DNA of 17,058 nt from Thermoplasmata archaeon (GCA_021806345.1 JAJZXP010000350.1:1-17058); one strand, 5' to 3'. Shown: positions 1-7,209, counted from the stretch's first letter. The notes: generated from the letters alone by a model not told the origin. Made by a program: numbers and translations.

Positions 1-108
1 TTTATAGAACTTAGTAGGCTGTGTTATTTCCATATAACAAAAAGAGTATACAGTATAATGGTATAAACTTTCGCATTTCATCCACATCGCAAGCTCAGTG
101 GCTTTCAT
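1..108 (-). CDS. possible partial ORF running off the left edge
   Basis: A minus-strand frame opens with ATG at 106-108 and stays open for 36 codons to the window edge (first residues MKATELAMWMKCES). It starts 8 nt after the stop of the zinc-ribbon gene at 117-449, so it could be the next gene of that transcript. I see no Shine-Dalgarno-like sequence in front of the ATG and recognise no domain. The frame is short, so chance openness in AT-rich DNA cannot be excluded. Confidence 0.2.
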   Translation of the reverse strand, partial: MKATELAMWMKCESLYHYTVYSFCYMEITQPTKFYK

Positions 109-116
109 GCTCTAAA

Positions 117-449
117 CTACTTGTAAAGCAACCCTTTTTCCCTGATACTTTCAACCATAAATGATGTGCTACCGTTACTGTTAACAACAATCCATTTCAA
201 AGGCATGACTCTAACGTTTTGAGCTTCTCCAAATTTATTTCCAGAGCTATCTTCGATTGAGAAACTTTCTGAGACGCCTATGCGCGCTTTATGAACCAGT
301 AATAACTGGTTTAATTCAAGAAAGGAATTGCTGTCACCTACTGCCTGACTTCCAGATTGACCGGAATTGGCGTTTTCCACTTTCGTGCCGCAATTTTGAC
401 AAAACTGTTCATTATCTGGTATTTCTGCATTGCAGTTTTTACAGATCAT
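117..449 (-). CDS. short zinc-ribbon protein, possibly truncated
   Basis: A 110-residue protein. Its N-terminus is a classic zinc ribbon: Cys3-x2-Cys6 and Cys17-x2-Cys20 (CKNCNAEIP ... FCQNCG), expected to bind one structural zinc. A Ser/Gly/Gln-rich linker (about 25-42) follows. The last 65 residues have a strand-turn-strand look (FSIEDSSGNKFGEAQNV ... IVVNSNGSTSFMV) reminiscent of the first half of LURP-one/scramblase-like beta domains; this resemblance is weak and from memory. The protein stops at TAG where such a domain would be only part-complete, so it may be a C-terminally truncated gene. A strong TATA box lies about 25 nt upstream of the ATG, implying a leaderless transcript, so the gene may still be expressed. 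It is a minus-strand neighbour of decayed DNA. Function unknown. Confidence 0.65.
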   Translation of the reverse strand: MICKNCNAEIPDNEQFCQNCGTKVENANSGQSGSQAVGDSNSFLELNQLLLVHKARIGVSESFSIEDSSGNKFGEAQNVRVMPLKWIVVNSNGSTSFMVESIREKGLLYK

Positions 450-468
450 GCCCTTAAAGTTTTCAGTT

Positions 469-478
469 ATTTATAAAT
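469..478 (-). promoter_or_regulatory. TATA box of the zinc-ribbon gene
   Basis: The palindromic box ATTTATAAAT is centred about 25 nt upstream of the ATG at 449 on the minus strand. This spacing places transcription initiation at or next to the start codon, as in leaderless archaeal mRNAs. Confidence 0.6.
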
Positions 479-544
479 ATTATGGAATGTTCAAAAAATG
501 AGCCCAAAATTACCAAACGTTGAGATTCAATAATTTTTATCAGA

Positions 545-907
545 TTAATGTCGAAGTGTAAAATATTTACTTCTGAAGTAGTTCCTTTGATGAGTTAATA
601 ATATTCCCCTTGTTATTGTCTTTCTGATTGTAATTGGAGGTTTTTTAATTTCTGTGGGCAGAGAAATACCCTGGAGAATATCTAGGGCAATGCAAGATGC
701 TGTAATTCTCCAGTTTTTTTCTCTGTTTCCATTGTGATCAGATATTCCGTGGGTTTACACTGATCTATTTTATTCTTTCAATTGAGCCAGTGTTTCAGTT
801 AGTTTTTCATTATAGTTTCAGGGTGCTAAAAATGTCAGAATTTTTCTCTCAGTATATTTCCTTTGTATTTTCCGGTCTGTAATTAATTTATATGGAAAGG
901 TCTCCAT
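545..907 (-). pseudogene. decayed minus-strand reading frame, unknown family
   Basis: Reading the minus strand from an ATG at 905-907 gives one continuous frame to a TAA at 545-547, about 120 codons, broken by only three internal stops: TGA at 818-820, TAA at 770-772 and TAA at 755-757. The last 69 codons are uninterrupted and protein-like (for example WRITASCIALDILQGISLP and KKPPITIRKTITRGILL). The frame also stays open upstream to about 949. Roughly eight stops would be expected by chance over this length at this base composition, so a decayed gene is plausible, though not proven. I do not recognise the family; the position beside a transposase remnant suggests mobile-element cargo or a second transposase. 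No intact gene lies in 450-956. Confidence 0.35.
671..720 (+). other. 9-bp perfect inverted repeat followed by a T tract
   Basis: CTGGAGAAT at 671-679 is exactly complementary to ATTCTCCAG at 705-713, with a 25-nt loop, and seven Ts follow at 714-720. On the plus strand this has the form of a terminator or the 3' end of a small RNA. No plus-strand gene lies upstream, and the repeat sits inside the decayed minus-strand frame, so coincidence is possible. Confidence 0.3.
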
Positions 908-956
908 GTATAGGGTGCATATTTTATTGTGTCTGGAATAGTGTGGAAATCAATTC

Positions 957-1569
957 ATGGAAAGAGATACGTGGTTAAGATGGAAGAAGCGGGAGAATGA
1001 GCATTCAAGGGTGGTAAAGGAGATATATGGGTGACGAAGAAAGGCTGGCAAGAATTCTTGAAAATCCCGGATATGATATTGAAATCAAACCTTTATCCCA
1101 CAGAGCAACTGCATCCATACTGGAAATTGAGAAAACGCTGAATATTAGAAAGATAGTCGATGATATCGTTGGTCACACAGGAAATGACATGTCTCTGATC
1201 TTAAGGGAGCGGAAATAATTGATCTGAACAGAAAAGGTAACAGGATTGATCATTGCTTCAGGACAATAAGCATGCATGATCTTATGACACCGGAATACCA
1301 CTGGACTCCCCAGAAGATAGGGGTTCACATGCTATTTTCACACATTTCATATCTGTTTCTTGCACTGATATACAACAAAGTCAGTGACATAACATCACTT
1401 GCTTCACCAATGATGTGCTGAAAACCATAAGGATAACATTCCTGATTGGAAACAAAGAAGTCAGGAAGGCGGTACCATCGGAAAATGAAAAAGGAATCGA
1501 GGCATGAAGATTCTGGGAATAGATAAAGCGGATCAGCACCCTGAACCAGATACAAATTTCAAAGAGTAA
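957..1569 (+). pseudogene. IS1634/IS4-like transposase remnant, core deleted
   Basis: Pieces of one transposase can be read in sequence across several frames. From ATG 957 the N-terminal piece reads WLRWKKRENEHSRVVKEIYG and hits TGA at 1032-1034. An overlapping frame from 1027 to 1218 carries a HRATASILEIEKTL / IVGHTGNDMSL segment typical of the N-terminal region. The frame from about 1218 to 1421 carries the C-terminal signature RIDHCFRTISMHDL then EYHWTPQKIGVH and a hydrophobic helix. Frame 2 continues as DVLKTIRITFLIGNKEVRKAV to TGA at 1505-1507, and a last shift gives KILGIDKADQHPE to TAA at 1567-1569. Some 250 residues between the N- and C-terminal pieces, including the region of the first two DDE acidic residues, are missing. 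The place of the usual catalytic Glu before xxFR is Asp here. The family assignment is from motif recall. This is dead DNA; I could not identify terminal inverted repeats. Confidence 0.72.
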
Positions 1570-1654
1570 CGAAGCCACTGCAAAGTGTAAATAAAAATAA
1601 ACCGTGTAAAGTCACGTATTCATTTTTTAAATGTTTAAAAAGAGTTAAAATTTT

Positions 1655-3103
1655 TCAATCCCTGTTTTTAGCAAGTAAGAATGCCACTAAAAATGGCACA
1701 GCCATCCACACTATGCCCGCTATAATCAGATTGCCCCCGTCGATTCCAAATGCGTTAGGATCTATGGTCAATGACCTTAAGATGCCAAACTGATTCGTAA
1801 ACATTGTTTGAACAAGAGTTCCGTAACCAGAAGGGCTCGCAAAATCAAATGCAATAGATGTCTGGATGTACATTGTGCTCGCTGAAGAAATTCCCAGAGC
1901 AGATAGTATTGCCAAAGGAATTATTGCCCAGAAAAGATCAAGCACTACGAATAGTGCTATAGAAATGCCCAGTATTGCTCCTTGTGATTTTACAACGTGA
2001 GAAAACATATAGATCATGGCTAAAAATGCCACACCTTCTACAAAATAAGTCCATACGAAATAAAGGCTGAAAGAAAGGGAGAGATACAAACCAAAATAGT
2101 GATTGATTATCAGGTCTGATATCACCATTGAAAGACCAACTGCAAAGAATATTGCTGTTGCATTTGACGAGAATCTGGATGCGATAAGACTGCCTCTTGT
2201 CACCGGTCTTTTTAATACGGATTCTAAAACACCACTGGTTCTATCCTTACCATAAGTCAGGTACCCCGTAAATATGGCAAGAATAGGTATTAAGATTCCC
2301 AGAAGTTGGGAAGTTCCTGAAAATACGAGGGATTGCAGTTCAGACTGGGTTATTGGAGCATAAACAGTTAGAAACAGAGCGTCTTGAGGGGGGGGAATCA
2401 ACACAGCTCCTGAGGTAGAATTTGTGACTTCTACAACGAAAGTTTTATTTTTTGCCTGATTGTAAGAAATTGACGGAAAAAGATCGTAAATTCTAAATCC
2501 TGTTTCTGTCGTTTTAAAGCTGTAATTTGTGGTGAGTGATGTATAATTCTGTATTTGGCCAACGTAAAAATTGTATGATGGAGATGATGTTCCATTTGCC
2601 CCAACATACATAAACTGTAATCCAAGCCTTGTGTCATTTGAGGTGTTGTGTATGATGTTTTGCTCTAATATAAGTCCAGAGAATTTGTCCTTTCCAGAGA
2701 TTGCGTAAGATGCTGTTGGTCCTGATACAGTTCGTTTGAGAAGTGAGTATGAGTATGTTGCATTTACGAATGTTACCTTTGATGGGTTTACGGTGAATGT
2801 GCTGTTGGCGTACCCATCTTTTCCAGACGTAGCTGTATTTGTGTTTCCATTATAGGTATAAGATGCAGTAATCTTTGAAAGTGGTTGACCATATGAATTG
2901 TGTGCATATCCGACCATAGTGAGACTCGTTCCATTCACATAATATCCATATGTCATTTGAGGTGTTGTTGAAATTGGGACTGGTGAATAGGTTGAACCGT
3001 TTTCATATGCGATTAATGTCGATAAGCCAACTATGGCAAAGATCATAACAATCACAAACTTACTTGTTAGAGTTCTCTTAATCTCATATGTTATTGGCTT
3101 CAT
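1655..3103 (-). CDS. ABC-2 type transporter permease with large extracellular domain
   Basis: A 482-residue membrane protein, the transmembrane half of an exporter driven by the ATPase encoded immediately upstream; its start codon overlaps that gene's stop by 4 nt (ATGA), implying coupling. One TM helix lies at about 15-32. An exported region of some 230 residues rich in Asn-x-Ser/Thr sequons follows, with an Ig/carboxypeptidase-regulatory-like stretch at about 65-105. A C-terminal bundle has helices near 267-284, 315-333, 338-366, 377-403 and 458-477. The cytoplasmic segment DRTSGVLESVLKRPVTR (287-303) is characteristic of ABC-2/NatB-like permeases. The substrate is not evident. Oddity: a run of eight Cs on the coding strand (2388-2395) encodes the IPPPQ stretch and could be slippage-prone. 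The minus strand turns T-rich soon after the stop, a possible archaeal terminator. Confidence 0.85.
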   Translation of the reverse strand: MKPITYEIKRTLTSKFVIVMIFAIVGLSTLIAYENGSTYSPVPISTTPQMTYGYYVNGTSLTMVGYAHNSYGQPLSKITASYTYNGNTNTATSGKDGYANSTFTVNPSKVTFVNATYSYSLLKRTVSGPTASYAISGKDKFSGLILEQNIIHNTSNDTRLGLQFMYVGANGTSSPSYNFYVGQIQNYTSLTTNYSFKTTETGFRIYDLFPSISYNQAKNKTFVVEVTNSTSGAVLIPPPQDALFLTVYAPITQSELQSLVFSGTSQLLGILIPILAIFTGYLTYGKDRTSGVLESVLKRPVTRGSLIASRFSSNATAIFFAVGLSMVISDLIINHYFGLYLSLSFSLYFVWTYFVEGVAFLAMIYMFSHVVKSQGAILGISIALFVVLDLFWAIIPLAILSALGISSASTMYIQTSIAFDFASPSGYGTLVQTMFTNQFGILRSLTIDPNAFGIDGGNLIIAGIVWMAVPFLVAFLLAKNRD

Positions 3104-4017
3104 TTTTTAACACCTATTAAGGAGAAGAAATATTCTTCCAGACTTTCCCCCAGCGGATTAAAACGATATAAGCCATACCCACTGCCGGTGATATCCTTTG
3201 AAATTTTCTCTATTTCTTTATCTGGAACGGTCAGGTCTCTCAATACCACTTCCCCGTCATTTATCTCTACCTCGCCGTATTTGCTAATCATACTCTTGAA
3301 ATTTTCGTCCATATTGTTTATGGACATATGTATCACAGTTTTGCCCAAGCTTTTCAGCTCGTTTCTTTTGATGATTTTTATGATGTTCCCGTGATCGATA
3401 ATCACTATTCTATCTGCAACATCCTCAATTTCGCTCAGTATGTGCGATGAGAGCAATATGGACTTTCCCTCTTTCTTTAGCCTTAGCATTAGGTTTCTTA
3501 CAAACAATACTCCTTCGGGATCAAGACCATTTAGAGTCTCATCAAACAGTATGTTATTTGGATCTCCGAGAATTGACTCTGCAATTGAAAATCTTTTTTT
3601 CATACCCTGAGAATAGTTTTTAAGTTTTTTCTTAAGATGTTCCTTCAGTCCAACCTCTTCCAGAAGATCATAGATCCGCTTCTTTGCATCTTCTCCCTTG
3701 AGATTGTAAAATCCAGCATAGTAATTCATTAGCTGAACTGGAGTTGCATTAGGCTCAAAATTTGGAAGTTCAGGTATCCATCCCACATTCCTTGCGGCCT
3801 TCACCTTATCCTTAACAATGTCAAAGTTATCAACCAACACACGCCCAGAAGTTGGAAGAATGATTCCGGAACTCATTCTGATTGTGGTTGTTTTTCCCGC
3901 ACCGTTTAATCCAACCATCCCCAGGATTTCTCCATTTTTCATCTCTATATCCAAATTATTAACGGCTGGAGGACTTTTAGAACTGTATATTTTTGAAACT
4001 GATTCAAAAGTTATCAT
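3100..4017 (-). CDS. ABC transporter ATP-binding protein
   Basis: A 305-residue nucleotide-binding subunit of the DrrA/NatA-like class, partner of the ABC-2 permease that follows. Walker A is GLNGAGKT at 36-43; the Q-loop region reads WIPELPNFEPN, with Glu where Gln is usual, a common variant in this class; the signature is YSQGM at 135-139; Walker B is NILFDE at 155-160 with catalytic Glu160; the switch His is His192 in LLSSHILSE. A C-terminal extension of about 90 residues after the ATPase core is typical of this class. Oddity: the residues after the catalytic Glu are Thr-Leu instead of the usual Pro-Thr (DETLNGLDP). The gene starts at ATG 4015-4017. A TATA-like TTATAAAAA lies about 43 nt upstream and a perfect palindrome sits in between, so transcription may be repressor-controlled. 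Confidence 0.93.
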   Translation of the reverse strand: MITFESVSKIYSSKSPPAVNNLDIEMKNGEILGMVGLNGAGKTTTIRMSSGIILPTSGRVLVDNFDIVKDKVKAARNVGWIPELPNFEPNATPVQLMNYYAGFYNLKGEDAKKRIYDLLEEVGLKEHLKKKLKNYSQGMKKRFSIAESILGDPNNILFDETLNGLDPEGVLFVRNLMLRLKKEGKSILLSSHILSEIEDVADRIVIIDHGNIIKIIKRNELKSLGKTVIHMSINNMDENFKSMISKYGEVEINDGEVVLRDLTVPDKEIEKISKDITGSGYGLYRFNPLGESLEEYFFSLIGVKK

Positions 4018-4035
4018 CTATTAATCTGATCCTCG

Positions 4036-4053
4036 GATTTCGTAATCGAAATC
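4036..4053. promoter_or_regulatory. palindromic operator candidate in divergent promoter region
   Basis: GATTTCG-TAAT-CGAAATC is a perfect 7-bp-arm inverted repeat in the intergenic space between the ABC ATPase (minus) and the amino acid permease (plus). It lies just downstream of the minus-strand TATA-like box (4057-4065) and covers the predicted start of that transcript, a classical position for a dimeric repressor site. Confidence 0.5.
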
Positions 4054-4056
4054 GTA

Positions 4057-4065
4057 TTATAAAAA
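4057..4065 (-). promoter_or_regulatory. TATA-like box for the ABC exporter operon
   Basis: On the minus strand this reads TTTTTATAA. With initiation about 26 nt downstream, the transcript would begin near 4034, leaving a leader of roughly 17 nt before ATG 4017. That leader contains GAGGAT, a weak Shine-Dalgarno-like sequence. Confidence 0.4.
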
Positions 4066-4099
4066 CTGTTGTGAAAAAAAGGACTTCCCCTGGAAAGAG

Positions 4100-4107
4100 T
4101 TTAAACC
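4100..4107 (+). promoter_or_regulatory. TATA box deciding the APC permease start
   Basis: TTTAAACC is centred about 24 nt before ATG 4128. This matches the leaderless spacing seen at other genes in the window and supports ATG 4128 over the in-frame ATG at 3993. Confidence 0.5.
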
Positions 4108-4127
4108 TATGGAATTATGGACTGACT

Positions 4128-5441
4128 ATGTTAACCAAATGGCAGGCAACTTTTATAGGTCTAGGAAATATAATTGGTGCAGGTATATTTGTGCTTGCGG
4201 GGTCAGCTATTGCAGATGCAGGTCCGGGGGCAATTGTCGCATTTGTCATTACTGCTATTCTAGCACTGACAATTGCTTTGAACAGCGCAGAATTATCCTC
4301 CAAGATCATTTCTCACGGTGGTTTATATTCCTTTACGAGAAAGACCTTAGGAGATCAGGCTGGATTCGTGGTGGGATGGCTTAGGGCCATATCCTATGCT
4401 ATAGCCGCTTCTGCAGTCGCAATTGGTTTTGGCTCATATCTGCTGTCATTTGTAAGTTTGCCCTATGATTATGACGTAATTATGGCGGCAATTGTAATTG
4501 CCGTTGCTGCTGCGATAGACTACAGGGGTATTGACACTGTTGCAAAAATTGAGCATGTTCTTGTTTTCATCACAATAGCAGGTCTTGTAGTGTTTATTTT
4601 AACATCACTGATATTTGGGAAGTGGGAAATGCCGAGATTTACTCCAGTTATTTCCAACAGACCGTACAGCATAATTGAAGCAGCTTCTCTGGCATTTTTT
4701 GCCTATTCCGGATTCAACACTATAGCGACACTTGGCCCTGAGACAGAAAACCCTGAGAAGAATCTGCCATTTGCCATACTGATGGCAATGCTGATAAGCA
4801 CGACTCTCTATATTATAATCATATTTGGAATGCTTGCTCTGATGCCATACAGGAAGTACGGAATTTCCGGAAATCCACTGTTTGAGGCACTGATATATGC
4901 ACATGCTCCTGTAGTTATTGAGTATCTCATAAATATTGTTGCAATAATAGCAACATTTACAGTTACTATTTCCCTGATTGTTGCTGGTTCAAGAACACTT
5001 CTTCAGATTAGTGAGGATAAATTGCTCCCATCGTTTATACAGGGTAGGGCGAAAGATTCCCCTAAGAGAGCGACAGTAATTGTTGCAGGTCTTGCCATCG
5101 CATCCCTGTTTATTGGAAATTTGCAGGCAATTGCCCTTGCCTCGAACTTTGGAGTTATCTTTTCCTATTCTCTAACTGGTCTTTCTGTTGTTATTCTCAG
5201 GAAAAGAAAGGTGGATGGAAAGTTCAATTCTCCTTTTTACCCGTATGTCCAAATTTTGTCAATTGTCCTATCTGCGGTTGTTATGTATGCATTGGGTATT
5301 GAGGCGTTTTACATTGGAACTATTACCATTCTGACCGGATTTTTCCTCTACTACATAGAGAAGGAAGGGCTGATGAAAAGGGGAAGAAAAGGTGATATAA
5401 AAAATGATAACACTGTTCAGGCAAGCACCGATAATTCTTGA
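4128..5441 (+). CDS. APC-family amino acid permease
   Basis: A membrane transporter of the amino acid-polyamine-organocation superfamily, close to the CAT/YfnA-like branch, importing amino acids by proton coupling (family knowledge; substrate not readable). The N-terminus has the unwound TM1 substrate-binding motif GLGNIIGAGIFVLAG. The TM6 region reads FFAYSGFNTIATLGPETENP, the hallmark FxYxGFD...E-NP pattern of this branch. About 12 hydrophobic segments fill the 437 residues. The frame is open from an ATG at 3993, but that start would overlap the divergent ABC ATPase gene and add a basic, non-conserved tail. I chose ATG 4128 because it directly precedes the conserved TM1 and has a TATA box about 24 nt upstream. 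T-rich sequence follows the stop. Confidence 0.9.
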   Translation: MLTKWQATFIGLGNIIGAGIFVLAGSAIADAGPGAIVAFVITAILALTIALNSAELSSKIISHGGLYSFTRKTLGDQAGFVVGWLRAISYAIAASAVAIGFGSYLLSFVSLPYDYDVIMAAIVIAVAAAIDYRGIDTVAKIEHVLVFITIAGLVVFILTSLIFGKWEMPRFTPVISNRPYSIIEAASLAFFAYSGFNTIATLGPETENPEKNLPFAILMAMLISTTLYIIIIFGMLALMPYRKYGISGNPLFEALIYAHAPVVIEYLINIVAIIATFTVTISLIVAGSRTLLQISEDKLLPSFIQGRAKDSPKRATVIVAGLAIASLFIGNLQAIALASNFGVIFSYSLTGLSVVILRKRKVDGKFNSPFYPYVQILSIVLSAVVMYALGIEAFYIGTITILTGFFLYYIEKEGLMKRGRKGDIKNDNTVQASTDNS

Positions 5442-5516
5442 GAAAGACCTTTTTATCTTCACCTGAAATCGATCCGTTGAAAGTGACGGACCGTTCCTTT
5501 TTCATTCAATTGTTTA

Positions 5517-5523
5517 TTTTTTT
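5517..5523 (+). terminator. oligo-T terminator candidate after the APC permease
   Basis: Seven consecutive Ts in a T-rich stretch lie about 75 nt after the permease stop and before the next promoter. Oligo-T tracts alone can terminate archaeal RNA polymerase. A weak CCGT/ACGG mini-hairpin lies further upstream. Confidence 0.3.
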
Positions 5524-5536
5524 AATTCTCTAATGC

Positions 5537-5546
5537 TTTAATATAT
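5537..5546 (+). promoter_or_regulatory. TATA box of thymidylate kinase
   Basis: TTTAATATAT is centred about 25 nt upstream of ATG 5567, the leaderless arrangement. It also argues against the out-of-frame ATG a few bases earlier. Confidence 0.55.
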
Positions 5547-5566
5547 GAAATGTAATTGACAATGGA

Positions 5567-6184
5567 ATGGCTGGGAAGTTTATAGTTATTGAAGGCCCTG
5601 ACAGATCCGGAAAATCAACTCTATCAAATTCGCTTAACTCTGTTCTTGAAAACAGGGGATTTAAAACATATTTGACACACGAACCTACTGACTTCATGGA
5701 TCAGGGACTGAATATACTGAAGCAGATTGACAGAAAACAATACTTCATTTTACTCGGAATGTTCTTGAGAGACAGAAACAATCACAATGAAAAAATTTTA
5801 GAGATGCTGGGAGAGGATAGAATTGTAATTTGCGATAGATATTCCCTTTCTACCCTTGCCTATCAGGGCGTATATTTTAAAAACCATTTCAGCGATCCTG
5901 AAGAATTCATAAAATGGATGGAAACAACACTTTCCATATGTCACTTAAGGCCCGACATGACTTTGTTCCTTTCCCTGAATGATCCACTGAGCAGAAAAGT
6001 CAATGAACTGGAAAGAAAATTAACAACCTTTGAGAATGGAGGGTATCTGGAAGATGTAAATAGGATGTATCACGAGGCAATAAAAAGAAAAATATTTTTT
6101 GACCCAGGACATGAGATAGACGCATCATTACCAAAGAATATAGTACTGGACAATGCTCTGAAAATCCTGGAAAAAGTTTTGTAA
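5567..6184 (+). CDS. tmk: thymidylate kinase (dTMP kinase)
   Basis: A 205-residue cytosolic enzyme phosphorylating dTMP to dTDP in dTTP synthesis. The P-loop is GPDRSGKST at 10-18; an Arg inside the P-loop (DRSGKS) is the arrangement of the eukaryote-like type I enzymes. Further family motifs are FLRDR at 67-71 (the F..DR substrate-site element) and the DRY motif at 90-92 followed by STLAYQG. Length is usual for archaeal TMPKs. The start is supported by a TATA box about 25 nt upstream. The gene converges on methionine aminopeptidase with only 2 nt between the two stop codons, so their transcripts must overlap at the 3' ends or stop extremely sharply. Confidence 0.95.
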   Translation: MAGKFIVIEGPDRSGKSTLSNSLNSVLENRGFKTYLTHEPTDFMDQGLNILKQIDRKQYFILLGMFLRDRNNHNEKILEMLGEDRIVICDRYSLSTLAYQGVYFKNHFSDPEEFIKWMETTLSICHLRPDMTLFLSLNDPLSRKVNELERKLTTFENGGYLEDVNRMYHEAIKRKIFFDPGHEIDASLPKNIVLDNALKILEKVL

Positions 6185-6186
6185 TT

Positions 6187-7059
6187 TTAAAGAGTTGTGG
6201 TTATGACCTGATCTCCATCAAACAGAACTGTATGTTCTGCCTGAGATATCATAGCTCCTTTATGCTCTTTTAGGACAGCAAAATGGCTTATCTGTTTCAT
6301 AAACATATTTTTCTTTAAATATTCCTTGTAATCTGGCTCAATCTTAGCAAGCCACCTTTCTGCAAATGGTAAGGTATTAAAATTTTTAATTACCGGGTCG
6401 TTTGGCTTGGGTTTTGTGCCGCTAAAAATGTAGATATTTCCACCCATTCCATTATGTATCATTCCAATACCTGTTGATGCGAATGGCTCTATTGCTATGA
6501 GTTGGCCATCCTCTATCCTTCTTCTATTACCGTCATCATAGTTTGGCACAAAAATGGTTGAATGCAGGTCATTTTTTTTAATTCCATGACCCCCTAGATT
6601 TTTCACTGGCTTGAACCCGTATGCGTGAATAACTTCCTCTATTGCCTGTCCAATTCTGTTAATCTCAATGTTAGGTCTTAATACACTCAGCGCCTTATCC
6701 AGCGCCTTTCTGGGACATTCTATAAGATCACTGTATTGACCGTTTTCCCCCACTTCAACTGTTGTAGCATTGTCTGAAAGATATCCACCGACTGATGCAC
6801 CTATGTCAACTTTTACAAGATCTCCCGTTTTGAATACTTTTTTATCATTTGGAGCAGGGGTGAAGTGGGCTGCTTCATTGTTAATGGACAGATTGAGAGG
6901 AAATGACGGGACACCTCCACTTTCTCTGATGAAATTTTCAACCTTTTCGGCTACTTCCAAAAATAAAGTACCGGGTTCTATGAGTGTTGAAGCTAACTCA
7001 AGAGCCTTTTTCCCGAGTTTTCCAGCCTCCAGAATGTTTCTTTTCTCTCCTGCATCCAT
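6187..7059 (-). CDS. map: methionine aminopeptidase, type 2
   Basis: A 290-residue cytosolic metalloprotease removing the initiator Met from nascent proteins. All expected residues of the pita-bread fold are visible: His65 (NEAAHFTP), metal ligands Asp85 (VDIG) and Asp96 (SDNATT), His158 (GGHGI), Glu191 (AIEPFAS) and Glu275 (SQAEHTVLF). The insertion between the last two ligands, about 60 residues, marks it as the archaeal/eukaryotic type 2 enzyme, and the absence of an N-terminal extension is normal for archaea. The minus-strand box TATAAAT (7081-7087) lies about 25 nt upstream of the ATG, implying a leaderless message. It converges with thymidylate kinase, with stops 2 nt apart. Confidence 0.96.
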   Translation of the reverse strand: MDAGEKRNILEAGKLGKKALELASTLIEPGTLFLEVAEKVENFIRESGGVPSFPLNLSINNEAAHFTPAPNDKKVFKTGDLVKVDIGASVGGYLSDNATTVEVGENGQYSDLIECPRKALDKALSVLRPNIEINRIGQAIEEVIHAYGFKPVKNLGGHGIKKNDLHSTIFVPNYDDGNRRRIEDGQLIAIEPFASTGIGMIHNGMGGNIYIFSGTKPKPNDPVIKNFNTLPFAERWLAKIEPDYKEYLKKNMFMKQISHFAVLKEHKGAMISQAEHTVLFDGDQVITTTL

Positions 7060-7080
7060 AGTATGTTATGATATGAAAAG

Positions 7081-7087
7081 ATTTATA
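7081..7087 (-). promoter_or_regulatory. TATA box of methionine aminopeptidase
   Basis: The minus strand reads TATAAAT, centred about 25 nt upstream of ATG 7059, the spacing for a leaderless transcript. Confidence 0.55.
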
Positions 7088-7201
7088 GAATTGCCTCTAT
7101 GTGTGATTTCTGATCTGAATTTCATTTTAATTTGACTCTTCCACCGTTAAACTTACCTTTTTCCAATGTACTGGACAAGATGATATAAAATCCAATATGA
7201 A

Positions 7202-7209
7202 TTTATACA
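7202..7209 (+). promoter_or_regulatory. TATA box of the Rieske-ETF operon
   Basis: TTTATACA is centred about 23 nt upstream of ATG 7228. It would drive both the Rieske gene and the coupled ETF gene. Confidence 0.5.

Noticed and set aside
587..631. TGATGA...CTGA elements resembling a C/D-box sRNA
   Set aside because: The C box lacks the preferred purine, no internal D'/C' pair is present and the flanks do not form a terminal stem.
1027..1218. 63-residue plus-strand ORF as an independent small gene
   Set aside because: Its sequence reads as the N-terminal region of a transposase that continues in another frame, so it is part of the pseudogene.
1325..1578. Overlapping minus-strand ORFs of 76 and 65 residues
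   Set aside because: They are antisense to the transposase C-terminal remnant and show no protein-like features of their own.
554..1591. AAGTGTAAA repeated at 554-562 and 1583-1591, flanking the decayed region, as a target-site duplication
   Set aside because: Nine AT-rich bases recurring within 1 kb are easily expected by chance, and no terminal inverted repeats accompany them.
3993..4127. 45-residue N-terminal extension of the APC permease
   Set aside because: It overlaps the divergent ABC ATPase gene, is basic and low in family-like features, and the promoter geometry favours ATG 4128.
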